A stretch of DNA of 64,000 nucleotides from Archegozetes longisetosus (Eukaryota > Arthropoda > Arachnida > Sarcoptiformes > Trhypochthoniidae). Positions within the stretch are counted from its first letter, which is position 1; the number at the start of each line of letters is the position of its first letter. Below are positions 23,210 to 35,815 of this stretch, piece by piece. A model generated the notes under the pieces. The model was not told the origin of the DNA and searched no databases. It worked only from the letters and a program-made list of their open reading frames with translations. The position numbers were made by a program, and so were the translations under genes. The stretch is from the NCBI GenBank assembly GCA_018873245.2, contig JAEMBT020000002.1:2890001-2954000 (forward strand). Direction: 5' to 3'.

Positions 23210-25166
23210 ATGCCTCTCAACAGATTGTATAGCCGAAATAAACGAAGTGAAAGAGTCAATCATTATTTTATAACCCTTTATTTGAATGGTCTAAACAGAA
23301 GGCTAGGTACTAATAAGAAGGCATTTCTCAGAGATTACTTAATACAACTCATAAATTTAATTATTATGCTAAAACTCTTAGTTACATTATTTGTAAAACT
23401 TGACCATGAAATGAGTTTCATAATATATGATATGTCAAAGTTTATTGGCGGAGTAGAAAAGTATAACACAATCGTATTCATATTGGGATGTATTATGAGT
23501 ATGGATTTGCACAGAATGTTACATATGACCACATCTAAAAAATTGATGGTTTGGACACGACTGTTTGAGATGATAAGAGGAAACACTTCTCCTCTAGAAT
23601 TTGGCCTCGATATCACTGACTCAGTAATTCTTTCAAAATGTATTACTCGAGCAAATTTTATCTATAAATTGTCAAACCAATCATTTATCATTTTTGGTAA
23701 GTCTTTATTATGAATTTCAATTTCCACTTTAATTAATATTCGTTATTATTGATCTTAAGTTAGAAAAAATTGCGTTAAATATAAGTTTAGTCTTTTCAGT
23801 AACTAATAACTTGATTAATATTGTTAAGAGGGATAAAAACTGAATCATTACTCGACGTTTCAATTTTTTCACTATATCTGATAGTTAATAAATATATTAG
23901 CTTATAGCTTGAATTACTAAATTATTCAATTGGTTAATTTTATTTTTATATAAACCCAGTAAAATATGAAGAAAAAGTTCGACTCTATGTTCAAATGTAT
24001 GTATTTATGAAGGTGCGTGCTTCACTTATTATTTCAAATTAGAGACAAACACAATCAACTTATGCAACTCTAACTTCTACCGAGATCCGGTATTTTTCGT
24101 CTGTCTTTTTATTATAAAAAGCACGCGTTACCGATTTGCATAACTTTTCGACATGGATTAGAACTTTTTGATTGCACCATAGAATTAAATATACTAAAAC
24201 TCATAATTAAAATAATAGCTTTAGTTATCTTAGAACATTGAGACACTCATTAAGATGAGCTTAAAAGTTCAATCAAAAAATAATCTATTCCTTCAATACT
24301 TATTAAAATTGTTCTTGATTCTTTAAACTGGTGAAAAATTAGCATTATTTCTCTTTCTTTTAATTTATTCAGGATTTGTAATAACAAGCATTATGTTCGC
24401 TTTTGTAATCAAACACTTCAGTTGGCAAGTTTTATTGAAATCGTTACTCATGCAAATGATGTCTTTGATTAACTTTATAGTCTTCGGTTTCAATGCTCTT
24501 ATGTCAATGACATTTATATACCTTATTTGGTATTTCCTTCACTTAAGAATTAAAAAAGTTAACAAAATGATTGACGACTTATCGAAGAAAAGCAAATTAA
24601 ACAGTCACGTAGTTTCATCAGTTATTAAGTCATTTCTCTCTGAACACAACCAGATATGTATTCAAATATCAAGTTATAATAAGTTCTCGAGAAAGCTATA
24701 CTTCATATTCATATTTACTGTTATTCCTATGAATTTATGTTTTTTGCATCAATTCCTTTTTGAAGAAATTAATGTTTTTGCTCGAATTTTCGTTGGTCTT
24801 GTAATTCTTATAGAAGTTATATTCATTTTTTTACTTCAATTCTTGGTGGCATCGATTTCTTGTTCAATGCATAAATCAGTCAAAAAGTTATCTAGGCTTC
24901 AATGGGTTATCAATGGATGGTCTTTTCGTATGAGAACTAAAATTAAACTTTTGACATATTTTGAAAGATTGAGCAGTAATAGAAGAATAGGATTCACTAT
25001 CGGATCATTAGCTGTTATGACATATCCTCTATTTTACAAAGTAATTGTTGACTTTATTTCGTTATAATCTTTGTGTAAGAATTGAAACTAAATTTTTCTG
25101 ATTTTACAGACAGTGGTCATGTACATCAGGTATTTCTTATTAGTACATAAGTCTGCTCGAAAATAA
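23210..25166 (+). CDS. Gustatory-receptor-like seven-TM protein, three exons
   Basis: Exons are 23210-23696, 24373-25040 and 25110-25166. Junctions are phase 1 (GTAAGT donor, TTATTCAG acceptor) and phase 0 (GTAATT donor, TTTTACAG acceptor), giving about 403 residues. Hydrophobic spans are spread through both long exons, with a long basic loop (LRIKKVNKMIDDLSKKSK) between later ones, in keeping with arthropod gustatory-type receptors. The C-terminal MTYPLFYK lies just before a phase-0 intron, and the last exon adds 18 residues ending HKSARK. Without that last splice the frame stops at 25067. I prefer the spliced form because the paralogue stub at 22486 conserves the last exon. A chemosensory role is inferred from topology and layout, not from a decisive motif. 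Confidence 0.55.
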
Positions 25167-25807
25167 GTTCAGTTAATCAATGGTCTGAAAGATGAATCAA
25201 ATTAATTGCCTCTAACGATTATATCAGATGATATTTTCTCAGTTAAAAGGTAAAATAAATGCAATTATTGTGAAATGGAATTGTATGCTTCTATTTGGAG
25301 CTCGAGTTCATATGTATGAAATATGATTTATTGATGTTATGAGTTAACGAATAAAGTGTAGAATCGCACCAATCATTTTTATTAACTTATGGATAATCGA
25401 GTCTTTAGTTTATTTCTTATTTAAAAGATTGCACATTTCATGCATGGAAATAACTATTAGTTGAAAATCCAATAGGAAATCAACAAATATCAATGTGATG
25501 AAGAACAAAATTATGCCTTCAAATCTAAAACAAATAAGACTCTTAGAGAATTTAACTCCTTTAACTTTACTAGTATCATAGTACGTTTTCGACATTAAGG
25601 GACAAAAATACTGCTCAATTTACTAAAATGCTACTAAAATTACTGAGTTTTAACTAATTTTAATTATAAAGAATTTCACTCAAGATAGTAATAACCAAGG
25701 GCTTTCATCATAATTTCGATCAAAAAATTTTTTCATTAAAAAAGTTATTGTAAAAATTTATTTAAGATTTATTATGACAACGAGTAAGTAGCATTAAAGT
25801 TTTGATA
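25167..25807. other. Intergenic, nothing recognised
   Basis: AT-rich. A minus-strand 61-codon ORF at 25410-25595 shows no domain. Confidence 0.5.
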
Positions 25808-26030
25808 TCAAACTTGAACGGTAATATTAGTGATCTTTCGCGGAGTCGTATGATAATGATGTTCCTCTTTTCGAGAGCAGACAACACATAGAGCGTGAAT
25901 AGTGCCCGGAATGATGCAGAGTAGAGATAGAATTATGTTTACCAACAATTCACAGCTACATCCTCTCTCCACCAATACGGCCAGAGGGGGGAAAAATACA
26001 GGCTAGCAATACTTTAAGGCATAAACACAT
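25808..26030 (-). pseudogene. PMP3/UPF0057 family small membrane proteolipid, one-base frame break
   Basis: PMP3-family proteins are 50-75 residue, two-TM plasma-membrane proteolipids linked to membrane potential and salt tolerance. From the ATG at 26030 the minus strand reads MCLCLKVLLACIF. From about 25990 to the TGA at 25808-25810 an adjacent frame reads PPLAVLVERGCSCELL, then LSLLCIIPGTIHALCVV and a His-rich tail (KEEHHYHTT). The two parts fit the family in length and order but are offset by one base at a run of five T and six C (about 25986-25996). Either the locus is a recent pseudogene, or the run is one base too long in the assembly. An alternative spliced start (acceptor GCTAG just upstream) keeps the frame but lacks a first exon with an ATG. 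Confidence 0.7.
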
Positions 26031-26284
26031 TCTTCTTAATTAATGCTTTGATTAGAAATTCAGAAAATTTTTAGTAAATTAAAACATATCAGAAAATGAT
26101 GCTTACAATCGATACCTTGAATACTAGTAAACGTGGTTTTACTATAGATTTTGTGATGTAAATACTGTTAGTTAACCCTTGATATAAAAAATAAGATTAT
26201 AAATAATTAATAATAGAGAAAGTTCTGAATTCTATCAGTTAGTTGGAAAATATTAAGCTTTAATGATTTTTAAACCTCTTGAAG

Positions 26285-26478
26285 ATGGCAAAACCAGAAA
26301 ATCTCGAATGGATGGGCGTTGGTTGGGCACAGTATGGGTACAAATTTTATTTTCAAAATTAACCTCGACTTTGAATTAATATTATGTTCAATATTACAGT
26401 ATTCTAATAGAGCAGACAAAAAATCAGGAAATTAGACTAACTTATCAAATAGATCAAACAGATCCTAATCCTAAATAG
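26285..26478 (+). CDS. Possible two-exon small protein, unrecognised
   Basis: ATG at 26285 opens MAKPENLEWMGVGWAQY up to a GTACAA donor at 26338. An acceptor ATATTACAG ends at 26399, and the phase-2 junction restores an open frame (ILIEQTKNQEIRLTYQ) that ends at TAG 26476-26478, for 43 residues. The codons look less random than the surroundings and the intron is 62 bp, typical here. No family is recognised. It is divergently arranged with the PMP3-like gene, with 254 bp between their start codons. It could be the first exons of a longer gene or a chance reading. Confidence 0.25.
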
Positions 26479-28892
26479 ATATTTACCATAATTTTTTTCT
26501 CTTCAAGCTTTATATTAACATGTCTACTGTGTGATCACTTCGTGTATTATTGAATCTCTCAAATGATGAAGATTGAAGAAATCTCATGTAGCATTAAAGT
26601 GAATTAAGTTTCTTATTAAAAAAGTTTTGTTTCCTTTGAAGTTACTATAACAAGTTAGTATCTGATTGAAGTTGGGTGGGCCTGTGTCCATTCAGTCCAC
26701 TCGCTCACTTCAGCATTGATATTTAACAGGAAAAATACTTACTATTGAAGTTCTTGATAATGAGTTTCACGTTAATCCTGATATGAAGAACAGATGAAAA
26801 TGTTTCATTAATATAACACAATCAATTATTTATGAATATACTTTTCAACTCGACTATAAAACTATGATTCCGATCTTTTTTAATATTATAGTATCAAAAT
26901 GTTGTTTTTTAAACATAGCATAATATTAAAAGCACCATGAAAAATATTTCATAAACTTCAAGTACTAGACGTTTTGCTAACTTTGTTACATCTACTCTGA
27001 AATATCTATTCCAGAGCTCCAGTGGCGTAACGATAAAACTAAATACTTTCCCTACTTAAATAAGTTTTAAAAAACTATTAATCTTTTCATACATAGCCTA
27101 TTAGTAAATTGTCTGAGCAGAAATCCTTACTTGTTTTCTCAAAATTATAGCAAATATAAATATTATTTCCTAAACTTTCAGGTTTTTTATGTAGTTTTTG
27201 CTGAAATGTTTGCACATATAAGACTTGTACTCTTCGCGACTGAACCCCTAACTTATGGCTACGTCACTTACTATAATGAATTAGTCTTTCGGCTCAAAGT
27301 CAACGAATAGAACAAAACTTTGGGTTTTGTCGTAATGTTCAAAAGTTTTGAGTACAAGTATACTATGTATTTTTAAACTGAATTTTTACACCAGACATCT
27401 CTTACACGCTATGAATCTGTGATAAAATTACAGCATTAAGTCTGGTATGAAAAATAAATATACTGCATTGATGTGTATGTGAAAAGTCTAAAGTCTGATA
27501 CTTTGGAAGAGAGAAACAGTTCATTAAAACTTGCAGAAGTTGTCAAGTCTTATAAGCCAGAGAATTTTTTTCTCGAGTTGAGTGGAATATTTATAACTTT
27601 CATTAAACACAGTAGATATATAGTTGTTTTCAAGGGTGTATGTATCTATGAAAATAAAACTTTACTCAATTAAGTCCAAAAATTACAGTTTAGTTCAAAA
27701 ATGTAACCTTTCAATCCATTATTTATGCATATAACAGAGATTCACTTTAAACGTTGCAGTTCAAAATGTTAACCATAAAATCGGAACTCATACTATTGGC
27801 TCAATTATAGCTATGTAAAGGTATGAATAAAAAATAAATCTAATTTATATTACCTTTACCCCAAACCTACGATTTTTATAATTTTTGTAAAAATCCTCGA
27901 TTTTTTACAAACTTCAGAACAGTTGATTATAACCGAATACTACTTTTAACGTGTACATCAATATCCCTTTATTATTACTGGGATTTGCAATAAGTGGGCT
28001 CACTATATTCAAGGTGGATTGTATTGTATGAATTTTATTTCACAACAGTTAACTGAATAATAATGAATAGCGCATATAAATTATCAATTGTTAGTTCAAA
28101 AAAGTTATTGCTCAGAATAGTTTTTGTTCTAGATTCTAATAATTTCAAAGTTTTATTCACAGGTGATATTAAATGCTTCATCAATAGATATCTGCTGTTG
28201 CTTGTGGTTATGTTAGTTTACCTTTTGTGTATCGTTTCTCAGCTTTTATTATACTAAATTGATTTAAGATTTCTACATTCGATCGACTATAATCTCAAGA
28301 TGTTTAATGTTAGTCTCAAGTTTTAATCAAACTGTGAATCGAATTATAAATTAAACATTTTTATACTTTCTTTTAGCGTAATATAAAAAATAAACTTATA
28401 TTTAACAGTTTTGTTTATTGGCTAGAACTGATATAATGAATCTCAGTCTTATTTAAAGAATTTCAAACTTTACCAGTCATACATAAGCACTTTGTTTTTA
28501 AATATATCTTGTAAAGTTCGTGGATATTAGTAGAAGTGAGCTAAGAATTTTTATGGTTTTGTTCAGTCATAAGTTTGCATAACAAATAAATAACCATTAG
28601 AAACATGGTCTCTTATCTACATTTTATTACGTAAAACATTAAAATAGCTAAATAAATGAATTGAAGCATAAAAAAGATGCTAATCTCAGGATCAATTCTC
28701 GACACTTTAATCCCTATTTAATTTCAAGGCTAGATATATTGTTAGGCAATCATAAAGTAGTGAAAAATTAGACTACTCTTTGGTATATATTCTTTAGTTT
28801 GACGAAATTATATAATGAAAAGCTACTAATACGTTTAATGTGAAATAAATTTTTGAAATATCTATCAGAAAGCAATCAATTTTGTAATCAAG
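26479..28892. other. Intergenic, one MITE, no gene recognised
   Basis: AT-rich. It contains the MITE-like element at 27021-27270. A plus ORF at 28063-28257 has an acceptor-like TTATTCACAG inside and a hydrophobic C-terminus, but neither homology nor a donor partner is visible. Confidence 0.45.
27021..27270. mobile_element. MITE-like element with CAGTGGCGTA-type ends
   Basis: CAGTGGCGTAACG at about 27021 and GGCTACGTCACTT at about 27256 form short imperfect inverted ends about 250 bp apart. Ends of this type recur in many animal hAT-like MITEs, and a second example lies at 42131-42410. Confidence 0.45.
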
Positions 28893-29435
28893 ATGATTGA
28901 TAGAGACGACTCAACATTCAGCTGCATTAAAACATTTTTAATTATTAGCCAATTATTTGAAATCGTTGGCTGTTTTTATTGCCTATTGATTGGTGTAATA
29001 TTTGTTGCTTTGAGAAAACAGGAATTGATGTTTCTTTCGGGTATATAACCGACTGTTAATCATAGTTGTAATGATAGTTATAGTAATAGGACAAAAGTAT
29101 TTAATTACAAGTCAATAATGCTTTTCCTCAAATCATATTGTGCAGATGTCGACGTCATTATATTTGTCATAATATTTGGGATAACACTCATAGCACTTAT
29201 ATTTGGAATTATCGGTGCAATTATGGAGAACTCTATTATTATGAAAACATTCACTTTCATTACAGGCTGTGGATTCGTTGTGTATTTTAAGTTTGTTTTC
29301 GTAGTGGCAGCAATTTGTTGTCTCATGACTTTTATTTCTTCATTTATGTTTAGCATTCTGATTAATAGGAAAGGCAGACCTAGCAATGGGTGCAAGCGAT
29401 TCATCGATACTGTTAAAATGATTACTAAAATTTGA
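28893..29435 (+). CDS. Small four-TM tetraspanin-like protein, copy 2 (two exons)
   Basis: Exons are 28893-29040 and 29146-29435, joined in phase 1 (GTATAT donor, TTGTGCAG acceptor), for 145 residues. TM1 follows a short charged N-terminus (MIDRDDSTFSCIK). Exon 2 opens with VDVIIFVIIFGITLIALIFG, then the family turn GIIGAIMEN, TM3, TM4 and a basic tail (NRKGRPSNGCKRF). The loop between TM1 and TM2 is short. Without the splice the first exon stops within three codons past the donor, which supports the intron. It is paralogous to the genes at 7574, 30475, 40112 and 60648. Confidence 0.75.
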
Positions 29436-30474
29436 CGATCATTTTATTCACATATTGTTTATTCAATAGTTTAACGAAATTTTATAACGTATTAAGTAAA
29501 GTGAATTTTTCTGTAATAATTCCGAAGGAGAAGCAATTTATTTATGAATTATCGAAAGTTAACTGATTTTATGCTATTTTAATCTGGTGAACAGTGGTGG
29601 TTTCAATAGAAGCCTTCTTATTCTTGGACAACCCTAATTAAAATCTCTTGTTAACTTCACGTAAAAATTTGTGTCTTGAATTTGATACTTTCTTAATTTG
29701 TTGTAATAATTGCTACAAAATAAAGTAAAATAGACTATAATTCAAGTTTAAAACTATTACACAATTGGTGTATAATGGTATATAATCGGTAAGGTATATA
29801 TTTAATCGAAATCAATACAATATTTTCGTCTTAACTCAAAATTTTCTGACTTTGCCACTATTCGTGAAGAATATTCCGTTTACTTGTTATTTAAGCGTAT
29901 TGAGTTAGGAGTGTTTAATAATGACAATAATAACATGCTTATGCATAATGTTTGCGCATCATGAGTCTGCAAATTTTTATTGCAATTTATATTCAAATTA
30001 AGAGTGGATGACATTACTGTTTCATAATGACATTGAATTTAGAAACAGCAATACTTTCTTTAATGAATATTCTGGAAATTTTGTGTAAAAATTACTCAAA
30101 AGTAGTCTGATATTCATAATCCTAGATAATGAGTTTGAACTTTTCATAATCTGAATAAAGTTACGTTATTTAAAGCCAAAATTCACACAGATTGTAAAGT
30201 TAAAAAACTTAACAAAACGAGAAAAGTTAGGATTTCGAAAACGAGTCTTGTAGCACACCAGTATACAATTCACTTCATAGTACTTTTGCAATCATTCAAA
30301 ATGCAAAGTCATTGTTATATAATCTGATTAATCACAAGACAATATCTGTAGTGGAAAAGCAAAATTCATAAGATGTACCCTTAAGTTACCCTTAAGTATT
30401 TGCAGTTTGTTCGTAACCCAAGAAAAAGTTGGATTAGTTTCTTATAAGCCAACGGAAAGTTCTCTGGGAAGAAA
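29436..30474. other. Intergenic, nothing recognised
   Basis: AT-rich spacer between two four-TM paralogues. Confidence 0.5.
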
Positions 30475-31115
30475 ATGATTAATAACATAGCACTTAAATG
30501 TATCCAAGGATTGCTTGTAGTGGTCCAATTAGTTGGTTTAATTGGCCGTGTCTACTATTTAATATATACATTCCTATTATTGGAAAATATGGATCAAGAA
30601 AGCTATTATTCACGTATGTATTCAATTTGACTTGATCAATGATAGAAAATTCCTCATTTTTAGATAAAGTTTTACACTTAAAACAATTTTCTATCGAATC
30701 AGAGACTGATCTCATAATATTACTCGTGATATTCATTTTCTCCATAATTTGTCATATAATCGGAATATTTGCAACAATTAAGAAACGTGTTATCTTTATA
30801 ACAATATTCACCGCATCCATGTTCATCGAAATCATAATCTATTTCGATGAAGGCCTAATTCTCACTGCAACTTGGTCTGTAATAACAGTTGTACTCGCGC
30901 TAACACTGGTAGCAATGATTCATCAAAACAACTTAAGAACAGATGAGACTCAACAAACTTCAGATGTGAGAACACATTCTTATCAAGACACAAGTCCACC
31001 AAACTATTATTCTGTGGCCTATCAGCACAGCAAGCAAATGCCACCGCGATATCAATCGGTTGATTTAATACCAGTTCAAGCTTATAGCTATCCAGATCAA
31101 ATGCAACGCTATTAG
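30475..31115 (+). CDS. Four-TM tetraspanin-like protein, copy 3, with PPxY tail (two exons)
   Basis: Exons are 30475-30613 and 30664-31115, phase 1, with a 50-bp intron (GTATGT donor, TTTTTAG acceptor), for 196 residues. TM1 follows MINNIALKC. Exon 2 has TM2 (IILLVIFIFSIICHIIGIF), a turn that has lost the usual E-N (IFATIKKRV), then TM3 and TM4. It is the longest family member because of a cytoplasmic tail of about 65 residues rich in Gln, Tyr, Pro and Ser. That tail holds two PPxY motifs, PPNY in TSPPNYYS and PPRY in MPPRYQS. PPxY motifs bind WW domains, typically of Nedd4-type ubiquitin ligases, so trafficking or turnover control is a reasonable inference. Confidence 0.75.
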
Positions 31116-32464
31116 ATTTGACTTAGATTTTTCAAAAATTAAGTTTTAGATTTAAAAATATAAAATTTTGTTGACACCTCTATTTAACGTGTAATATATA
31201 TGGCTTTTAACTTGATTTGGAAGATAATTCAGCAATTATTAGATTATTCATTATAAATACTAGTTTACACTTTTAAAAATATCTTGGTTGCAGTTCTTAT
31301 TGTCACCACATTTAGTTACGTCTAAGGCTGAAAGTTTATTTTCATATGATATAGAAATCACTCTTGCATTTTAATTGTAAACATATATCCTTAAAAAATA
31401 TCAACTTCTCATGAATTAAAACTTTACTTCAAGTATGAAAATTATAAAAGTAACAAAAGTTTCATTTCAAATATTTTTCAAGTTTCAATGAATTTGACAA
31501 ATATTCCAAAAAATGATTATAAAAGAGTTTGATATTTAATAATATTAATATTTAATTTTTTAAAAATTATTCAAAAGATCTAATTTGAAATACGTCGAAA
31601 TTTTTTCCTAAACAAGATTTAAAACTTTTTACCTTGGGAAAAATAGTTAATCTTCAAAAATATAGTCAAAAAGTAGTTCCCTCTGTCACCGTCATCAAAA
31701 TTTATTATCTTTACTATTGAATGTTTTGAAGATTTTTCTATCTGTTTAAAAGTTTCTTATTTGAAATTTTATCACAACTGATGTCTAATGAACTTGTTGA
31801 ATAAACTCGTCCATCAGTATCTAAAATACCGAGCTATTGATATAGAAAATATTTTGATTCAGACCTTATTAGTTCTTTGTATAACTTTACAACCTCTAAA
31901 CACTACTTACCGTATGATAGCTATCGTTGCGAACAGATGTTATAGACTTTCTCCTTATATAAGACTGTCAGAATATCACCGCTTAATAAACACATGCTGC
32001 TTATAAACCTAACATTTTCACTAAAATTTATATTAAAGGTTTAGAAAATTAATTTAAAAGAAACTCTGAATGAAGTCTTGATAGCATTAACAATATGATC
32101 GATAGAAGTGTTTTCATTAGATAGAATTATCGAATTATGAAATTCAAATGTATGCCCTCAATGATAGGTAATAGGAATTCTAAGATAATTCATATCTATG
32201 ATTGACTTTATTTAAAGTTGAACAGCTTTTCCCTATCTATCACGAAATCTATAAACTAATTTTGTTTTAGCTTTGAATTTTTAAATAAAAGATATTCATG
32301 CAATATAATCTTAACTTCCTATCATATAATATTTAATATCTTAAAGAATATCTAGTTAATCATAAAATTCAAAATACATGCCTTGAATTCAAATTATTTG
32401 TCAATAATATTATAACAAATTATAACTTCAATTACTTTTAATGAACGATTAATTCAGGATTCTA
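31116..32464. other. Intergenic, nothing recognised
   Basis: AT-rich, between the third four-TM gene and the convergent carboxylesterase gene. No supported feature. Confidence 0.5.
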
Positions 32465-34689
32465 TCAGAATTGTTCGCTAATTATCTCATCCCAAAAATT
32501 GAAGCAATTTTGAATAACAGATGAGCTATATCCGTCATTAATGCCATCGTATCCATTAGTATGAACTTTTCCCAATCGGTCATTATCCGCATGCAATTCA
32601 AGATAAGATGCATTAACACTACTATCATCATTAAGGCTATATGCTGGCCAAACATTTCTATTTACCAATGGAAGCTCACTGCAATAAAAAGATCTTTTAA
32701 ACTCTAATTCTGTAAATCTTCTCTCTTAAAAAAAAGACTACTCATATCGAGCAAAATGAGTCCAAACATCCATTATTTCTTTACTCAATCTTTTGTCTTC
32801 TCTCGACCAAAAAATATTTTGCACTGGTTTGAACGGTCGACCGAAGAGCAGAGGAATTTCATCTGCATGTGAGGCTTCATTCCATTGACTTAATTTAGAA
32901 ACAGATAGACTAGGTGCATATGTCAGTTTATATTGAAATACTTGCCCCTTAGACGAACAAAACTTAGAAAAATAAGCACCAAATAGAATGATTGGACACG
33001 TAAATAGGTAATCACCCAAAGAATGAGCAGCAGATTTACGCAAAAGATTTCGGTTAAAAAATATTGATTCATTAGCAAATAGTTTGGCATATTTCTCAGC
33101 AACTATTTCGCCCATTGTTTCATTAAAAATGAATATATTCTTAATATAATTGTAAATAATATTTTTACTAAACAATGAAACTACTGGTAGAGATGGTAAA
33201 AATCTTCCTAATAGCCCCCTTATTAAATTCATGAGTTGTGTTAGAAAAAGGCCTTCCATTTCGTTGTGTCCGATAAGAATTTTGATGTCTTGCCTGAAAT
33301 TTCCTTCCTTTACAGCTTTATTGATAGAAATTGGTGTAAATTCATCGCCAAATATAGGTTGAAATTCTTGGAACCATGAAAAATACCAAGGATTCGACGG
33401 ATTCCATAGAATAGCTATTGTTTCAGCCAAAAGAAGTTCCGTAGAACTCTTATTCCTCAAGCATTCAATCCAATTATTGTCATTACAAATACCAGTCAAG
33501 ATAAATATGGGATTAGATGCGAATCTTCGCGCGACTTCATATGAATATTCCTTATCTCTTGAGTATAATTTTAAATAACCAGAGGCTAAATAAACAATTG
33601 ATACAATTCGATGAGGTATTCTTTATTAGTTTGTACTAAGTTCTTCTAGTGTTATAACGTTCATGACGTTCTCGGTATATGTCTCATACCCGATTGCATA
33701 GCAGCTCTTTGAAACCAATTTCTTGTAATATTAGATATGATATGATTAGTTATTGAAGTACTTCCGGCACTTTCACCAAAAAGGGTAATGCTTTCAGGAT
33801 TTCCACCAAAAGCTCTGATATTGAGTTTAGTCCAGTTGAGAGCCATAGCTTGATCCCAAAGACCCATATTTCCTGGAGCTTCACTACTATTGCCGTATAA
33901 GAAGCCAAAAACACCCAAACGATAATTGATAGTAACGACCACAACATCTCTTATGGCCAATTGATTTCCTTCATAAATACCATTCAAATCGAACGGTTCT
34001 CCAAAGGATTGAGATCCAGAACCCGTAAAAAAGCCTCCTCCATGAATCCAAAACATGACCGGTAAGTTAGCTGAATTATTGAGTGTCGGTGTCCATACAT
34101 TCAAATAGAGACAGTTTTCTGATGGGAATCCTGAAGGCAATGGAAAATCTATCGATAGGGGTTGTAAACATGGATTCCGATAGTGAGTTGCTGTAATATT
34201 AGTCGGTTTAGAATATATCTTCGGCACTGTTTTCCGGAATCTCAATGACCCTATCGGGGGCTCTGCATATGGGATACCCTTTAAGTAGATTATTAATGAG
34301 AAAATATAATGAGACCTTCACAGTTAGACTATACCTTAAAGCTATAGATTGAGATATAATCACTTTTAGAATTTGTTAAGCTATCCGTTCCAACAGGTTC
34401 TTTACATCCATTGTAAGAAACGATGCCCGATGTGACAGTATATGAACAGTCGTTTATTATTATTCCTGAAATATTGCTATCAACTTTTGAGAAAAACTGT
34501 GTATAAAAAATTAAATGAAGGACTTATTTGATTGCTTGTTGCGTGCCTTCAGAAAAAGACTTTCACAAGACTGATAGAAATGCAAATTTTCAATTCTCTA
34601 AAAAGTCTACTCATGTCTACTTTTAAAATCATCAACAAAATAAAAAAAATAAGAATTTTTTCTTTCACAACACAAGTAAATTTATACAT
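32465..34689 (-). CDS. Secreted carboxylesterase/cholinesterase-family protein, five coding exons
   Basis: Exons in order are 34689-34621, 34496-34335, 34278-33690, 33585-32742 and 32678-32465. The phases (0, 0, 1, 2) agree and give about 625 residues. Exon 1 encodes a signal peptide (KILIFFILLMIL). The alpha/beta-hydrolase core starts at FKGIPYAEPPIGSLRFR. It has the ENCLYLNV block, the oxyanion loop HGGGF (about 156-160), the nucleophile in GESAGS (Ser247), a Glu in NEMEGLF (about 384) and a His in SHADEIPLLFG (about 513), so the catalytic triad is complete. Typical type B esterases are 550-600 residues. The last junction uses a weak GTAGTC donor. Substrate is unknown; detoxification or ester hydrolysis outside the cell is likely. 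Confidence 0.88.
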
Positions 34690-35815
34690 TAATGCCTTGA
34701 TATAGTGAATGCACTAGTCCTATCCTAGGGTATACTATTCAACTAATAATTTCATCTTTATAGTAGAACCTCGTAATGAAAGTGATTTGTTAGTCCTCAG
34801 CGATTCGCTACATTGAGGTTTTGCTGTATAACATATTTAGGGGAACAAATTGAAAATCTGTTTGATTTTGGTTGTATTCTTACCTGAAATTCCCAATTTA
34901 TTTGACAATATAATGACAAAAATAGAGAGTATCACTTTAGACATTTTTCAAACTAAATTTGAGATTAATATTCAGAGTTTAGCTGATTTTGATGTCAAAT
35001 TCTCTAAACATCTGGCAGGAAATTATCTCCATATCCAGGTTTAGAAATATAATTATTCGAATGCAGAAAGAGGAAAACATCATCAATCCGAAGCAAAATA
35101 TTTGGAGGAACCTATGACAACGCCTGCATAGAATGCTAATTTGAAATTCACATTAATATACCTTAAAAAAACATTTGTAACTTAAGTAGTCTAATGAAAA
35201 GTATTAATTAAATAATGTATGTTTTAATATTTGAGAGTTTATTGAGTACTTTAACATTATAAAGTTTGTAAATTATTTGATTCAGGTTGAGATAAAACTT
35301 ATTCAGCACAAAAACATCAAACTTTCGAGTCTTTGATTTATTAATCGAAACGGATATCAAATGTCGTAAAAATATTTGACTCATACCAAAAAATTTCAAA
35401 AGCCCAAATTGAGTAGTAATTAATGAAATTTGTTAAGATATAAACATCATTTAAAGACGATGTCATAGCTTATGATTTATGATCCTCATAACTTGAACAT
35501 TAAATATCTTTAATAAAGGCTTTAGATATCTTTCAAGGTTTATAATTCGTATTCTAGGATCTTCGTTGAAATAAGTTAAATGATTCAAAAGCCCTGAAAT
35601 TCGGCTTAAATCAGATCTTTAAGAGTATTTTCTAATCAATTTTTAAAAAACGAAAGTTAGTTTAATACTTTAAATACAAAATGAAGGAATTATTATTATT
35701 ATTTTTAAAAATTTTTAATTAATTTCACATTTAATCAGAAAGATTTGTGAAATATTCTTAAAAGTATGTTAATTTTTCGACTCGTGGAGCTATTTCGGCT
35801 GTTTTAAAACTATTT
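34690..35815. other. Intergenic, nothing recognised
   Basis: AT-rich. A 64-codon plus ORF at 34850-35044 lacks any domain. Confidence 0.5.

Noticed and set aside
28063..28257. Hydrophobic plus ORF as another chemoreceptor end
   Set aside because: It contains an acceptor-like site but shows no sequence shared with the receptor at 23210.
29105..29404. 99-codon minus-strand ORF
   Set aside because: Antisense shadow of the second exon of four-TM copy 2.
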